DNA from: Janibacter cremeus
Lineage (GTDB): Bacteria > Actinomycetota > Actinomycetes > Actinomycetales > Dermatophilaceae
Direction of reading: 5' to 3'
Length of the DNA: 64,000 nt
NCBI RefSeq assembly: GCF_029395675.1
Contig: NZ_CP115184.1
Span: forward strand, 1,116,001-1,180,000
How positions within the stretch are numbered: the stretch's first letter is position 1; the number at the start of each line of letters is the position of its first letter. Under the pieces are notes generated by a model. It saw only the letters and a list, made by a program, of their open reading frames with translations, did no database searches and was not told where the DNA came from. Shown here in pieces: positions 1 through 9,989 of this stretch. The translations under genes and the position numbers were made by a program.

Positions 1-2
1 CC

Positions 3-3000
3 TCAGCCGGCCTTCTTGGCCCGCCTGGCCGCTGCACCGGCAGCACTGGAGACCTCGGCCTTCTTCGTGGCCTGGGCGGCGCTGCGAGGGGCCTTCTTGG
101 TGGGCTTCCTCGCGGCCTTCTTCCGCGCTCCCTTCCCGGGGAGGGCGGGGGTCTCCTCCTCGACGAGCTCGCCGATGACCGGGGTGGTGTCCGACTTCGC
201 CAGCACGGGGGCGAGGAACTGCCCGGTGTAGGAGTCCGGGGAGGCGGCCACCTCCTCCGGGGTGCCGGTGGCCACCACTCGGCCGCCCCCGTCACCGCCC
301 TCGGGGCCCATGTCGACGATCCAGTCGGCGCTCTTGACGACGTCGAGGTTGTGCTCGATGACCAGGACGCTGTTGCCCTTGTCGACGAGTCCCTGCAGGA
401 CGAGCAGGAGCTTGCGGATGTCCTCGAAGTGCAGACCGGTGGTCGGCTCGTCGAGCACGTAGATGGTGCGGCCGTTGGAGCGCTTCTGCAGCTCGGACGC
501 CAGCTTCACCCGCTGCGCCTCGCCGCCGGAGAGGGTCGTGGCGGGCTGCCCGAGGCGCACGTACCCCAGACCCACCGCGTTGAGCGTCTTCATGTGTCGC
601 GCGATCGCCGGGACCGCGGCGAAGAAGTCCTCCGCCTCCTCGATCGGCATGTCGAGCACCTCGGCGATGTTCTTGCCCTTGAAGTGCACCTCCAGCGTCT
701 CGCGGTTGTAGCGGGCGCCGTGGCACACCTCGCACGGGACGTAGACGTCGGGCAGGAAGTTCATCTCGATCTTCAGCGTCCCGTCGCCGGAGCACGCATC
801 GCACCGCCCGCCCTTGACGTTGAAGGAGAAACGGCCGGGCTGGTACCCACGCACCTTGGCCTCGCTCGTCTCGGCGAAGAGGCGGCGCACGTGGTCGAAC
901 ACGCCCGTGTACGTCGCCGGGTTCGACCGCGGCGTCCGACCGATCGGGCTCTGGTCGACGTGGACCACCTTGTCGAGGTGGTCCAGCCCCGTCACCGTCT
1001 TGTGCCGACCGGGCACCTGCCGCGCGCCGTTGAGCTTGTTGGCCAGCACGCGGTAGAGGATGTCGTTGACGAGCGTGGACTTGCCCGAGCCGGACACACC
1101 GGTGATCGCGATGAAGTTACCGAGCGGGAAGGCGACCTCGATGTCGTGCAGGTTGTGCTCGCGCGCTCCCTTGACGGTCAGCTCCCGACCGGGCCGCTGC
1201 GGCCGGCGGGTCGCCGGCAGCGGGATCTCCAGCTCACCGGCCAGGTAGCGCCCGGTCGCCGAGCGCTCGTTGGTCAGCAGCTCCGAGAGCGGCCCCGAGT
1301 GCACGACGTCGCCGCCGTGCTCGCCGGCACCGGGGCCGATGTCGACGACCCAGTCGGACGAGGCGATCGTGTCCTCGTCGTGCTCGACGACGATGAGGGT
1401 GTTGCCCAGGTCGCGCAGTCGGGTCAGGGTCTCGATGAGGCGGTGGTTGTCCCGCTGGTGCAGTCCGATGCTCGGCTCGTCGAGGACGTAGAGGACCCCG
1501 ACGAGGCCGGACCCGATCTGGGTGGCCAGCCGGATGCGCTGGGCCTCACCGCCGGACAGCGTCCCGGCGGCACGGGAGAGCGAGAGGTACTCCAGGCCCA
1601 CGTCGAGGAGGAAACCGAGCCGGGCGTTGATCTCCTTGATCACCTGCTCGGCGATCTGCAGCTCCCGGTCGGTGAAGTCGACGGTCCCCAGGAAGCCCGC
1701 GGCCCGCGCGATGGACATGGACGAGACGTCGGCGATGCTGTGGCCCCCGACGAGGACGGCCAGGGACTCCGGCTTCAGCCGGGTCCCCTTGCACGTGGGG
1801 CACGGGATCTCGCGCATGTAACCCTCGTAGCGCTCCCGGCTCCAGTCCGAGTCCGTCTCCAGGTGCCGACGCTTCACGAAGGGGATGACCCCCTCGAAGC
1901 CCGTGCTGTAGGCGCGCTCGCGACCGAAACGGTTGCGGTAGCGCACGTGCACCTTGTGCTTGTGGCCGTGGAGCAGGGCCCCGCGGGCACGCTCCGGCAG
2001 CGCCCGCCACGGGGTGTCCATGTCGAAGCCGAGGTCGTCGCCGAGGGCGGCCATCGTGCGCTGGAAGTACTGGGCCGACTGGGTCCCCTTCGCCCACGGG
2101 GCGATCGCCCCCTCGCCGAGGCTGAGGTCGTCGTCCGGGACCACGAGCTCGGGGTCGACCTCCAGCTCGGTGCCCAGACCGGTGCACACCGGGCAGGCGC
2201 CGAAGGGGGAGTTGAAGGAGAACGAGCGCGGCTCGATCTCGTCGATGTCGAGGGGGTGGTCGTTCGGGCAGGCCATCGTCTCCGAGTAGCGACGCTGGCG
2301 CTGCGGGTCGTCCTCCGCCAGGTCGACGTAGTCGATGACGACGACGCCCCCGGCCAGACCCAGCGCGGTCTCGACCGAGTCGGTCAGGCGCTGCTTGTTC
2401 GCCCGGTCCTCCGCCCCCTTCGCCACGAGCCGGTCGACGACCACGTCGATGGTGTGCTTGACCTGCTTCTCCAGCGTCGGCGGCTCCGAGAGGGAGATCA
2501 CCTCGCCGTCGACGAGGGCGCGGCTGTACCCCTTGGTCCGCAGCTCGTCGAAGAGGTCGACGAACTCACCCTTGCGGGCGCGCACCACCGGGGCGAGCAC
2601 CTGGAAACGGGTGCGCTCCGGCAGCTCGAGCAGCCGGTCGACGATCTGCTGCGGGCTCTGCCGGGTGATGGGCTCGCCGCAAACGGGGCAGTGCGGGCGA
2701 CCCACGCGGGCGAAGAGCAGGCGGAGGTAGTCGTGGACCTCGGTGATCGTGCCGACGGTCGAGCGCGGGTTGCGGTTCGTCGACTTCTGGTCGATGGAGA
2801 CGGCCGGCGAGAGTCCCTCGATGAAGTCGACGTCGGGCTTGTCCATCTGCCCGAGGAACTGCCGGGCGTAGGCGGACAGCGACTCGACGTAGCGACGCTG
2901 GCCCTCGGCGAAGATGGTGTCGAAGGCGAGCGACGACTTGCCCGACCCGGAGAGGCCGGTGAAGACCACGAGCGCGTCCCGTGGGATGTCGATGTGGATG

Positions 3001-3080
3001 TTCTTGAGGTTGTGCTCGCGGGCCCCCTGGACGACGATCCGGTCGTGCAGTCGGGAACCAGCGGCCTTGGCAGCAGTCAC
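3..3080 (-). CDS. uvrA: UvrA, excinuclease ABC subunit A
   Basis: ATPase subunit of the UvrABC nucleotide-excision repair complex; it finds bulky DNA lesions and loads UvrB. Visible parts: a first Walker A (GLSGSGKSS, about residues 42-50), the CPVC zinc-binding insertion, a first ABC signature [12 protein letters not shown] near 508, a second Walker A (GVSGSGKST) near 660, a second zinc module (CDAC...CEVC) near 760-785 and a second signature near 850. The length is 1025 residues, slightly long for the family because of a Lys/Ala-rich C-terminal tail of about 40 residues. I chose GTG at 3080 rather than the longer upstream ATG (3110), because a TAAGGT -10 box lies exactly 7 bases before it, giving a leaderless mRNA. 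The divergent neighbour is a GH15 enzyme. The stop lies at the window edge, so the gene is complete. Confidence 0.97.
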   Translation of the reverse strand: MTAAKAAGSRLHDRIVVQGAREHNLKNIHIDIPRDALVVFTGLSGSGKSSLAFDTIFAEGQRRYVESLSAYARQFLGQMDKPDVDFIEGLSPAVSIDQKSTNRNPRSTVGTITEVHDYLRLLFARVGRPHCPVCGEPITRQSPQQIVDRLLELPERTRFQVLAPVVRARKGEFVDLFDELRTKGYSRALVDGEVISLSEPPTLEKQVKHTIDVVVDRLVAKGAEDRANKQRLTDSVETALGLAGGVVVIDYVDLAEDDPQRQRRYSETMACPNDHPLDIDEIEPRSFSFNSPFGACPVCTGLGTELEVDPELVVPDDDLSLGEGAIAPWAKGTQSAQYFQRTMAALGDDLGFDMDTPWRALPERARGALLHGHKHKVHVRYRNRFGRERAYSTGFEGVIPFVKRRHLETDSDWSRERYEGYMREIPCPTCKGTRLKPESLAVLVGGHSIADVSSMSIARAAGFLGTVDFTDRELQIAEQVIKEINARLGFLLDVGLEYLSLSRAAGTLSGGEAQRIRLATQIGSGLVGVLYVLDEPSIGLHQRDNHRLIETLTRLRDLGNTLIVVEHDEDTIASSDWVVDIGPGAGEHGGDVVHSGPLSELLTNERSATGRYLAGELEIPLPATRRPQRPGRELTVKGAREHNLHDIEVAFPLGNFIAITGVSGSGKSTLVNDILYRVLANKLNGARQVPGRHKTVTGLDHLDKVVHVDQSPIGRTPRSNPATYTGVFDHVRRLFAETSEAKVRGYQPGRFSFNVKGGRCDACSGDGTLKIEMNFLPDVYVPCEVCHGARYNRETLEVHFKGKNIAEVLDMPIEEAEDFFAAVPAIARHMKTLNAVGLGYVRLGQPATTLSGGEAQRVKLASELQKRSNGRTIYVLDEPTTGLHFEDIRKLLLVLQGLVDKGNSVLVIEHNLDVVKSADWIVDMGPEGGDGGGRVVATGTPEEVAASPDSYTGQFLAPVLAKSDTTPVIGELVEEETPALPGKGARKKAARKPTKKAPRSAAQATKKAEVSSAAGAAARRAKKAG

Positions 3081-3087
3081 CCACCAC

Positions 3088-3093
3088 ACCTTA
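3088..3093 (-). promoter_or_regulatory. -10 box of leaderless uvrA promoter
   Basis: TAAGGT on the minus strand, 7 bases upstream of the uvrA GTG. TANNNT spaced this way puts the transcription start on the start codon. No convincing -35 is visible. Confidence 0.6.
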
Positions 3094-3141
3094 GGTGCCG
3101 CCCCTGACAACCCACGCCCGCCTCCCGGCGACCGGACCGCC

Positions 3142-3147
3142 TAGCCT
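3142..3147 (+). promoter_or_regulatory. -10 box of leaderless GH15 promoter
   Basis: TAGCCT on the plus strand, 7 bases upstream of the ATG at 3155. It lies back to back with the uvrA promoter in a 74-base divergent region. Confidence 0.6.
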
Positions 3148-3154
3148 GTGGTGG

Positions 3155-5005
3155 ATGAGCACCCCCATCGAGGAGTACGCCGCCGTCGGCGACACCGAGA
3201 CCGTTGCCCTCATCTCGCGGCGCGGATCGGTGGACTGGTTGTGCCTGCCGCGCTTCGACTCCCCCTCGAGCTTCACCGCCCTGCTCGGCACCCCCGACCA
3301 CGGACGGTGGCTCATCGGCCCCGTCGACGAGGCGACGTCCACCCGCTCCTACCGGGACGACACGTTCATCCTCGAGACGACCCACCGCACCGCCACCGGG
3401 GCGGTCAAGGTGACCGATCTCATGCCGCTCGGTGACGGACGAGCGGACCTGATCCGGGTTGTCGAGGGGCTCGAGGGCGAGGTGGAGATGGAGCACGAGT
3501 GGATCGTGCGTCCGAACTACGGCCGGACCCGCCCGTGGGTCGCCCACTCCCCCGGCCACGTGCGCGACCACGACGTCATCACGGCGATCGCCGGCAACGA
3601 CATGCTCGTGCTGCGTGGATCGCGCCTGCCGCACGCGGACGAAGGACACCACTACGACCGCTGGACCGTACGGGCCGGGGAGCGCTACAACTTCTCCACC
3701 ACGTGGTTCGCCTCGCACAAGCCGATCCCACCGCCCCTGGACATCGACGCACGGATCCGGGTGACGTACGAGCGCTCCATGGAGTGGGCCTCCCAGTGCA
3801 CCTACGAGGGACCGTACAGGGACGAGGTCGTCCGCTCCCTGCTCACCCTCCGGCTGCTCACCGACACCCGCCGTGGCGGCATCGTCGCGGCACCGACGAC
3901 GAGCCTTCCCGAGGACTTCGGCGGGGTGCGCAACTGGGACTACCGGTACTGCTGGCTGCGGGACGCCTCCCTCACGCTCGAGTCGCTGCTGAAGTCGGGG
4001 TACATCGGGGCCACCAGGCTCTGGCGGGACTGGCTGGTGCGGGCGATCGCGGGTGACCCCGAGGACATGCAGATCATGTACGCCGTCGACGGAGGTCGGT
4101 ACCTGCCCGAGCGCGAGCTCGACCACCTGCCCGGGTACGCGAACTCCCGCCCGGTGCGCGTGGGCAACGGCGCGGTCGACCAGAAGCAGACGGACGTGCT
4201 CGGCGAGGTGATGATCGCCCTCGAGGACGCCCGGGCACAGGGGTTGGAGGAGTCCGACCAGTCCTGGGCCATCCAGCGCGCCCTCGTCAACAACCTCGCC
4301 GAGCACTGGGACCAGGCCGACCACGGGCTGTGGGAGATCCGCGGGCCCCGGCGCCACTTCACCCACTCCAGGGTGATGGTCTGGGCCGCATTCGACCGGG
4401 CGATCCGCGCTGTGGAGGTCCACGGGTACGAGGGCGACCTCGAGCTGTGGCGCGACCTGCGCGAGCGGGTGCGCGCCGACATCCTCGACCGCGGCTGGAA
4501 CGAGGAGAAGCAGACCTTCACCCAGCACTACGACACCGACGAGGTGGACGCGTCCCTGCTGCTGATCCCCATGGTCGGGTTCCTCCCGCCGGAGGACCCC
4601 CGGGTGCTCGGGACGATCGCGGCCATCGAACGCGACCTCATGCGCGACGGCTTCCTGCTGCGGTACCGCACGGAGAGCGGGATCGACGGCCTCGCCGGCG
4701 ACGAGCACCCCTTCCTCGCCTGCTCCTGGTGGCTCGTCAGCGCCTACGCCCTCACCGGTCAGACGGAGAAGGGCCATGCACTGATGCGGCGCCTGGTGTC
4801 CCTGCTCAACGACGTCGGCCTCATCGCCGAGGAGTACGACGTGCACGCCGACCACCAGGTCGGCAACTTCCCGCAGGCGTTCAGCCACCTCACCCTCATC
4901 GGCGCCGCCTACGCCCTGCGGGACGCCGACGCCGCCGTCGAGCGCGGCACCGAACCCGATACCGAGACGATCGCCACCCCCATCCATCCCGTGGAGGACG
5001 ACTGA
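3155..5005 (+). CDS. Glycoside hydrolase family 15 protein (trehalase/glucoamylase-like)
   Basis: 616 residues. The N-terminal beta-domain signature (IEEYAAVGDTETVALISRRG, SVDWLCLPRFDSPS) and the catalytic (alpha/alpha)6 toroid with NWDYRYCWLRDASLTL near 257-272 are typical of actinobacterial GH15 enzymes. The best-characterised close relatives (M. smegmatis / Rv2402 type) are trehalases, so hydrolysis of trehalose or a short alpha-glucan is the likely reaction; the exact substrate cannot be read from sequence. There is no signal peptide, so it is probably cytosolic. The ATG at 3155 was chosen over upstream in-frame codons because the homology starts there and a TAGCCT -10 box sits 7 bases before it. 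One base separates its stop from the start of the downstream metallo-hydrolase, so the two are probably co-transcribed. Confidence 0.9.
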   Translation: MSTPIEEYAAVGDTETVALISRRGSVDWLCLPRFDSPSSFTALLGTPDHGRWLIGPVDEATSTRSYRDDTFILETTHRTATGAVKVTDLMPLGDGRADLIRVVEGLEGEVEMEHEWIVRPNYGRTRPWVAHSPGHVRDHDVITAIAGNDMLVLRGSRLPHADEGHHYDRWTVRAGERYNFSTTWFASHKPIPPPLDIDARIRVTYERSMEWASQCTYEGPYRDEVVRSLLTLRLLTDTRRGGIVAAPTTSLPEDFGGVRNWDYRYCWLRDASLTLESLLKSGYIGATRLWRDWLVRAIAGDPEDMQIMYAVDGGRYLPERELDHLPGYANSRPVRVGNGAVDQKQTDVLGEVMIALEDARAQGLEESDQSWAIQRALVNNLAEHWDQADHGLWEIRGPRRHFTHSRVMVWAAFDRAIRAVEVHGYEGDLELWRDLRERVRADILDRGWNEEKQTFTQHYDTDEVDASLLLIPMVGFLPPEDPRVLGTIAAIERDLMRDGFLLRYRTESGIDGLAGDEHPFLACSWWLVSAYALTGQTEKGHALMRRLVSLLNDVGLIAEEYDVHADHQVGNFPQAFSHLTLIGAAYALRDADAAVERGTEPDTETIATPIHPVEDD

Positions 5006-5006
5006 C

Positions 5007-5675
5007 ATGACCACCACCTACGACCCCGACGTCCAGCCCGGAGGCCCGGTCGCGGTACGCACGCTTCCGGGGCTGACGATCCGCAAGATGTCCGTGTCGC
5101 AGATGCACAACAACGTCTACCTGCTCACCTGCGCCGGTACGGGCGAGCAGCTGCTCATCGACGCCGCCGACGAGGCCGACCGGATCAACGAGCTCATCGC
5201 CTCCGGAGGCAGCGGGCTCGACCACCTCGTGACGACGCACCAGCACTGGGACCACGTCCGCGCGCTCGCCGAGATCAGCCGCGACCACACCCCGGAGATG
5301 TACGCCGGGGAGGACGACGCGCCGGCCCTGCCCGTGCGCCCCGACCACCGCCTGCGGCACGGTGACACCATCCGCTTCGGCGACGTCTCGCTCGACGTGA
5401 TCCACCTGCGGGGACACACCCCCGGCTCGGTGGCCCTGGCCTACGACGACCCGGAGGGGCACGTCCACCTCTTCACCGGCGACAGCCTCTTCCCGGGAGG
5501 CGTCGGGGCCACGCACCGCCCCGGACAGAGCTTCGAGTCGCTCTACGCGGACGTGACCGAGCGCGTCTTCGACGTCTACGACGACGACACCTGGGTCTAC
5601 CCCGGGCACGGCTCGGACACGACGCTCGGGGCGGAGCGGCCCCACCTGGAGGAGTGGCGAGAGCGGGGGTGGTGA
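5007..5675 (+). CDS. MBL-fold metallo-hydrolase (glyoxalase II-like)
   Basis: 222 residues with the metallo-beta-lactamase metal motif THQHWDH (about residues 76-82), the later histidine in LRGHTPG, the aspartate in FTGDSLF and a C-terminal VYPGHG. This is the hydroxyacylglutathione-hydrolase-like branch, usually thioester or lactone hydrolases; in an actinobacterium the thiol would be mycothiol rather than glutathione (inference). ATG starts one base after the GH15 stop. Its own end overlaps the next gene. The substrate is unknown. Confidence 0.88.
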   Translation: MTTTYDPDVQPGGPVAVRTLPGLTIRKMSVSQMHNNVYLLTCAGTGEQLLIDAADEADRINELIASGGSGLDHLVTTHQHWDHVRALAEISRDHTPEMYAGEDDAPALPVRPDHRLRHGDTIRFGDVSLDVIHLRGHTPGSVALAYDDPEGHVHLFTGDSLFPGGVGATHRPGQSFESLYADVTERVFDVYDDDTWVYPGHGSDTTLGAERPHLEEWRERGW

Positions 5676-6556
5676 CCGCCCCGGGGCTCGTCCCCGCCCC
5701 CCTCCTCGTGCTGGGGGCCGTCGTCTCCGTCCAGTTCGGCGGCGCACTCGCGGCCACCCTCGTGCCGCAGATCGGCGCGGCCGGCTCGGTCGTGCTGCGT
5801 CTCGCCTTCGCCACCGCGATCCTGCTGGCCTTCGCCCGTCCGCGCTGGCGCGGGCACAGCCGCCGTGCATGGCTGACCGTCGTGGCCTTCGGCGTGGCCA
5901 TGGGACTGATGAACTTCGCCTTCTACGGGTCGCTGGCCCACCTGCCCATCGGCGTGGCCGTCACCATCGAGTTCACCGGACCGCTCACCCTCGCGGCCGT
6001 GCTCTCCCGCCGCCCACGGGACCTGTTCGCGGTCGCCGCGGCCGCCGTCGGTGTCCTGCTCATCTCGCAGGCGCTCAGCGTTCCCCTGGCGCAGCTCGAG
6101 GGCACCGGCATCGTCCTCGCGTTCCTCGCGGGTGTCTGCTGGGCCGGCTACATCATCTTCTCCGGTCGCGCGGGTGCCGAGTTCCCTGCGCTCGAGGGAC
6201 TGGCCCTGGCCATGGTGGTGGCCACCCTCGTCGTCCTGCCCTTCGGGCTCTGGGACGTCACGGTCCACGGCACGAGCGCCTGGAGCGGCGCGGTCGTCCT
6301 CACCGGCCTCGGTGTCGCCGTGCTGTCCTCGGTCCTGCCCTACTCGCTCGAGCTGCACGCCCTGCGGCGGCTGCCGGCGAAGGTCTTCGGCATCCTGCTC
6401 AGCCTCGAGCCGGCGGTTGCCGCACTCGCCGGGCTGGTCGTGCTCGGGCAACGCCTCGACCCGGTCCAGCTCGGCGGCATGGCCCTCGTCGTGCTCGCCA
6501 GCGCCATGGTGCTCGGCCTCGGCGCCCGCAGCGAGCGGGAGGCGGCCACCACCTGA
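5672..6556 (+). CDS. EamA/RhtA-type DMT superfamily exporter
   Basis: 294 residues, about ten hydrophobic helices in two EamA repeats (for example FGVAMGLMNFAFYGSLAHLP and a C-terminal half ending in LVVLASAMVLGLGA). This is the RhtA/EamA family of amino-acid or small-metabolite exporters of the inner membrane. I prefer GTG at 5672, whose bases overlap the metallo-hydrolase TGA (GTGA) and which follows a G-rich stretch; a GTG at 5654 would add six residues. It probably belongs to the GH15-MBL transcription unit, which ends at the palindromic terminator just downstream. The substrate cannot be assigned. Confidence 0.85.
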   Translation: MTAPGLVPAPLLVLGAVVSVQFGGALAATLVPQIGAAGSVVLRLAFATAILLAFARPRWRGHSRRAWLTVVAFGVAMGLMNFAFYGSLAHLPIGVAVTIEFTGPLTLAAVLSRRPRDLFAVAAAAVGVLLISQALSVPLAQLEGTGIVLAFLAGVCWAGYIIFSGRAGAEFPALEGLALAMVVATLVVLPFGLWDVTVHGTSAWSGAVVLTGLGVAVLSSVLPYSLELHALRRLPAKVFGILLSLEPAVAALAGLVVLGQRLDPVQLGGMALVVLASAMVLGLGARSEREAATT

Positions 6557-6563
6557 GCACGGA

Positions 6564-6601
6564 CGAAGGGGGGCCGGTCACCGCGCGGTGACCGGCCCCC
6601 C
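6564..6601 (+). terminator. Perfect 34-base palindromic terminator
   Basis: From 6568 to 6601 the sequence is a perfect inverted repeat, 17+17 bases with centre CGCGCG, between the convergent EamA and TerC genes. It would work in both directions. There is no U-tract, as is common in high-GC actinobacteria. The left side begins with the CGAAGGGGG 9-mer (6564-6572), but the right side lacks the TTCG partner, unlike the other three terminators here. Confidence 0.8.
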
Positions 6602-6614
6602 AACGTGTGCGGGC

Positions 6615-7649
6615 TCAGCTGCCGGAGTGGGTCCGGGCCTGCTCGTCCTTCTTCGTCTTCCACAGGCTGGCGACCGTCGTGACGCCGAGGATGACGACGA
6701 TGGCGCCGAGGGAGACGCCGATCGGGATCTCCGGGACCGAGACGTGCTCGCCACCGTTGATGAAGGGCACCTCGTTCTCGTGGAGGGCGTGCAGGACCAG
6801 CTTGACGCCGATGAAGGCGAGCAGCACCGACAGGCCGATCGTGAGGTAGACCAGCCTCTTCAGCAGACCACCGATGAGGAAGTACAGCTGTCGCAGCCCC
6901 ATCAGGGCGAAGAGGTTGGCCGTGAGGACGATGTACGGCTCGCGGGTCAGGCCGTAGATCGCCGGGATGGAGTCGAGCGCGAAGAGCAGGTCGGTCATGC
7001 CCAGGGCGAAGACCGCGATGAACATCGGGGTGGCGACCAGCTTCGCGTTCTTCCGCGTGACCAGCTTCGAGGACCACTCGCTCGTGCTGGGCAGGGTCTT
7101 CTGCATCCAGATGACGACGCGGTTCTGCTCGTACTCCTCCTCCGCCTCCCCCTCGGTGGCCAGCTTGATGGCGGTGTAGATGAGGAAGGCACCGAAGATG
7201 TAGAAGACCCAGGAGAACTGGTTGATCGCGGCGGCGCCGAGGAAGATGAAGATCGTGCGCAGGACGATCGCGATGATGATGCCCCACAGCAGCGCCGTCT
7301 GCTGGAACTTCTGCGGCACCCCGAACTTCGCCATGATCAGCAGGAAGATGAACAGGTTGTCGATCGAGAGCGAGTACTCGGTCAGCCATCCTGCGAAGAA
7401 CTCGGTCCCGCGCTCGGAACCCGCCATGATCCACATGCCGATGCCGAAGAGGATCGCCGCGGAGATGTAGATCCCCAGGACGACGGAGACCTCACGGGTG
7501 GAGGGGACGTGCGGGTTGCGGGCCACCCAGATGATGTCGAAGAGCAGGATGAGCGCGGCCACGCCGAGCGTGAGGAGCCACACCCAGGTGGGCACGACCA
7601 TCGTGCCGCCGCTGATGATCGCCGGCTGCAGTGCGGAGAACGTTGACAA
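6615..7649 (-). CDS. TerC family integral membrane protein
   Basis: 344 residues and about nine membrane helices. TerC signatures are clear: LTEYSLSIDNLFIFLLIMAK with the conserved acidic residue, ALLWGIIIAIVLR, and FALDSIPAIYGLT with the second conserved Asp. The family (TerC/Alx/YkoY) is now linked to Mn2+ export and metalation of exported proteins. I take TTG at 7649 as the start, since GGAAGG lies 7 bases upstream; an in-frame ATG at 7601 has no Shine-Dalgarno sequence. The gene is preceded by a yybP-ykoY type Mn2+ riboswitch, which supports a manganese role. It converges on the EamA gene. Confidence 0.92.
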   Translation of the reverse strand: MSTFSALQPAIISGGTMVVPTWVWLLTLGVAALILLFDIIWVARNPHVPSTREVSVVLGIYISAAILFGIGMWIMAGSERGTEFFAGWLTEYSLSIDNLFIFLLIMAKFGVPQKFQQTALLWGIIIAIVLRTIFIFLGAAAINQFSWVFYIFGAFLIYTAIKLATEGEAEEEYEQNRVVIWMQKTLPSTSEWSSKLVTRKNAKLVATPMFIAVFALGMTDLLFALDSIPAIYGLTREPYIVLTANLFALMGLRQLYFLIGGLLKRLVYLTIGLSVLLAFIGVKLVLHALHENEVPFINGGEHVSVPEIPIGVSLGAIVVILGVTTVASLWKTKKDEQARTHSGS

Positions 7650-7677
7650 TGGTTACCTTCCGGACAGGGACATCACG

Positions 7678-7772
7678 TCCGGAGGTCTCTCCCGCCCATG
7701 GGACCGCTGCCCCGGGGCGGTGAGGACCGACCGTGATGACGAGGCGAGCGCGCGGGGATACTCCCCTCCGAC
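7678..7772 (-). promoter_or_regulatory. yybP-ykoY type manganese riboswitch
   Basis: Read on the minus strand, the leader of terC starts with CGGAGGGGAGTATCCCC and ends with GGGAGAGACCTCCGG. CGGAGG (7765-7770) pairs with CCTCCG (7680-7685) as P1; GGGGAGTA matches the conserved 5' GGGGAGUA block, and GAGAGACCTCC matches the 3' GCAAGACC-type block. A GC-rich arm lies between them. These are the conserved halves of the yybP-ykoY Mn2+ aptamer, commonly found ahead of terC/alx/mntP genes. It ends about 28 bases before the TTG start, so regulation may be at translation initiation. I folded it by eye only. Confidence 0.8.
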
Positions 7773-7821
7773 GTCAGCCATGTTCCCACACGAGGGCGGA
7801 CGCGGCGCACTTCCCGTGGGC

Positions 7822-9909
7822 TCAGCGAGTGGCCGCCGTCATCTGGCGCAGCTCCTTCTTCAGGTCGCTGATCTCGTCACGCAGCCGGGCGGCGAGCTCG
7901 AAGTGCAGGTCCGTCGCCGCCTGGTGCATCTGGTCGGTCAGCTCCTGGATGAGCCGCGCCAGATCCGTCGCCGGCAGGTCGCGCTCGCGGCCCCCTGCAG
8001 GTGCGCTCGAGGACGCGCGCGTCGACTTGCCCCGCGACTGGGCGCGGGCCGACCCGAGCAGCTCGTCGGTGTCGGCGTCCTCGCGCTGCAGCATGTCGGT
8101 GATGTCGGCGATCTTCTTGCGCAGCGGCTGCGGGTCCAGTCCGCGCTCCGTGTTGTAGGCGATCTGCTTCTCCCGACGACGGTTGGTCTCGTCGAGGGCC
8201 TCCTGCATCGACGGCGTGACCTTGTCGGCGTACATGTGCACCTGGCCGGAGACGTTGCGGGCGGCGCGGCCGATCGTCTGGATCAGCGACCGCGCGCTGC
8301 GCAGGAACCCCTCCTTGTCCGCGTCCAGAATGCTCACGAGCGACACCTCGGGCAGGTCGAGGCCCTCGCGCAGCAGGTTGATGCCGACGAGCACGTCGAA
8401 CTCGCCCAGCCGCAGCTCCCGCAGCAGCTCCACCCGGCGCAGGGTGTCGATGTCGGAGTGGAGGTAACGCACCCGGACCCCCTTGTCGAGGAGGTAGTCG
8501 GTGAGGTCCTCGGCCATCTTCTTCGTCAGGGTCGTCACGAGCACCCGCTCGTTGCGGTCCGCCCGCTCCCGGATCTCGTGCAGGAGGTCGTCGATCTGCC
8601 CCTTGGTGGGCTTGAGGACCACCTCCGGGTCGACGAGACCGGTCGGCCGGATGACCTGCTCGACGTGGCCGTCGGCCTTGGCCAGCTCGTAGTCGCCCGG
8701 CGTCGCGGAGAGGTAGACGGTCTGGCCGATGCGCTCGAGGAACTCCTCCCACGTCAGGGGCCGGTTGTCCATGGCGCTCGGCAGGCGGAAGCCGTGCTCG
8801 ACGAGCGTGCGCTTGCGGGAGGCGTCGCCCTCGTACATGGCCCCGATCTGCGGCACCGTCTGGTGCGACTCGTCGATGACGAGGAGGAAGTCCTCCGGGA
8901 AGTAGTCGAGGAGGCAGTTGGGCGCGCTGCCGGGCGAGCGTCCGTCGATGTGCATCGAGTAGTTCTCGATCCCGGCGCACGAGCCGATCTGCCGCATCAT
9001 CTCGATGTCGTAGGTGGTGCGCATGCGCAGCCGCTGGGCCTCGAGCATCTTGCCCTGCCGCTCGAGGTCCTCCAGCCGCTCGCCGAGCTCCTTCTCGATC
9101 CCGGCGACCGCTCGCTCCATCCGCTCCGGGCCGGCGACGTAGTGGGTGGCGGGGAAGATGTAGATCTCGCTCTCCTCGCGCACGACCTCGCCGGTGAGCG
9201 GGTGCAGGGTGTGGATCCGCTCGATCTCGTCGCCGAAGAACTCGATGCGCACCGCGAGCTCCTCGTACATGGGGATGATCTCGACGGTGTCGCCCCGCAC
9301 GCGGAAGGTCCCGCGGGTGAAGGCCAGGTCGTTGCGGGTGTACTGCATCGTCACGAACTGGCGCAGCAGGTCGTCGCGCTCGATCTCGTCCCCGAGGCGC
9401 AACGGCACCATCCGGTCGACGTACTCCTGCGGGGTGCCCAGGCCGTAGATGCAGGACACGGAGGCCACGACGACGACGTCCCGCCGGGTGAGCAGGCTGT
9501 TGGTCGCCGAGTGGCGCAGGCGCTCGACCTCCTCGTTGACCGAGGAGTCCTTCTCGATGTAGGTGTCGCTCTGCGGGACGTACGCCTCGGGCTGGAAGTA
9601 GTCGTAGTAGCTGACGAAGTACTCGACCGCGTTGTTGGGCAGCAGGTCACGGAACTCGTTGGCCAGCTGGGCCGCGAGCGTCTTGTTGGGCGCCATGACG
9701 AGGGTCGGTCGCTGGACCTCCTCGATCAGCCAGGCCGTCGTCGCCGACTTGCCGGTACCGGTGGCGCCGAGCAGGACGATGTCCTGCTCGCCCGCCCGCA
9801 CGCGCGCGGCGAGGTCGGCGATCGCGGTGGGCTGGTCGCCGGCGGGCTCGAACTCCGAGACGACCTCGAAGGGAGCCACCGTGCGTTGCAGGTCGGTTAC
9901 CGGGCGCAT
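7822..9909 (-). CDS. uvrB: UvrB, excinuclease ABC subunit B
   Basis: 695 residues; the DEAD-like helicase subunit that verifies damage and positions UvrC. Walker A GATGTGKS lies near residue 44-51, followed by the UvrB beta-hairpin region ([16 protein letters not shown]), DESHQTVPQ, the helicase C domain with [17 protein letters not shown], and a C-terminal UVR motif (near 655-690) that contacts UvrC. ATG at 9909 is preferred over GTG at 9918: the protein then begins [10 protein letters not shown] like other actinobacterial UvrB proteins, and a TACCGT -10 box lies exactly 7 bases before the ATG. The 172 bases between its end and terC hold the terC leader. Confidence 0.97.
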   Translation of the reverse strand: MRPVTDLQRTVAPFEVVSEFEPAGDQPTAIADLAARVRAGEQDIVLLGATGTGKSATTAWLIEEVQRPTLVMAPNKTLAAQLANEFRDLLPNNAVEYFVSYYDYFQPEAYVPQSDTYIEKDSSVNEEVERLRHSATNSLLTRRDVVVVASVSCIYGLGTPQEYVDRMVPLRLGDEIERDDLLRQFVTMQYTRNDLAFTRGTFRVRGDTVEIIPMYEELAVRIEFFGDEIERIHTLHPLTGEVVREESEIYIFPATHYVAGPERMERAVAGIEKELGERLEDLERQGKMLEAQRLRMRTTYDIEMMRQIGSCAGIENYSMHIDGRSPGSAPNCLLDYFPEDFLLVIDESHQTVPQIGAMYEGDASRKRTLVEHGFRLPSAMDNRPLTWEEFLERIGQTVYLSATPGDYELAKADGHVEQVIRPTGLVDPEVVLKPTKGQIDDLLHEIRERADRNERVLVTTLTKKMAEDLTDYLLDKGVRVRYLHSDIDTLRRVELLRELRLGEFDVLVGINLLREGLDLPEVSLVSILDADKEGFLRSARSLIQTIGRAARNVSGQVHMYADKVTPSMQEALDETNRRREKQIAYNTERGLDPQPLRKKIADITDMLQREDADTDELLGSARAQSRGKSTRASSSAPAGGRERDLPATDLARLIQELTDQMHQAATDLHFELAARLRDEISDLKKELRQMTAATR

Positions 9910-9916
9910 GGTCCTC

Positions 9917-9922
9917 ACGGTA
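9917..9922 (-). promoter_or_regulatory. -10 box of leaderless uvrB promoter
   Basis: TACCGT on the minus strand, 7 bases before the uvrB ATG. The alternative GTG start would fall between this box and the ATG, which argues against it. Confidence 0.55.
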
Positions 9923-9989
9923 TGTCAGGGGGGTGACAGGGCAGTCCCTCCCACCAACGCCGACCGGGTTCCCCGGATTCCCCCCGCCG

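Noticed and set aside
351..3107. 918-codon open frame on the plus strand inside uvrA
   Set aside because: It lies fully antisense to uvrA, has Asp/Val/Arg-biased nonsense composition and no family motif; a third-position GC artefact.
3081..3110. Ten-residue N-terminal extension of uvrA from the ATG at 3110
   Set aside because: It would include the -10 box; the added residues do not resemble UvrA, and GTG at 3080 fits the leaderless spacing.
6568..6601. 34-base perfect palindrome as a protein operator
   Set aside because: It lies between convergent genes with no promoter nearby; a transcription terminator explains it.
7498..9936. 812-codon open frame antisense to uvrB and the terC leader
   Set aside because: Same mirror-frame artefact; it runs through the riboswitch and ends in noise.
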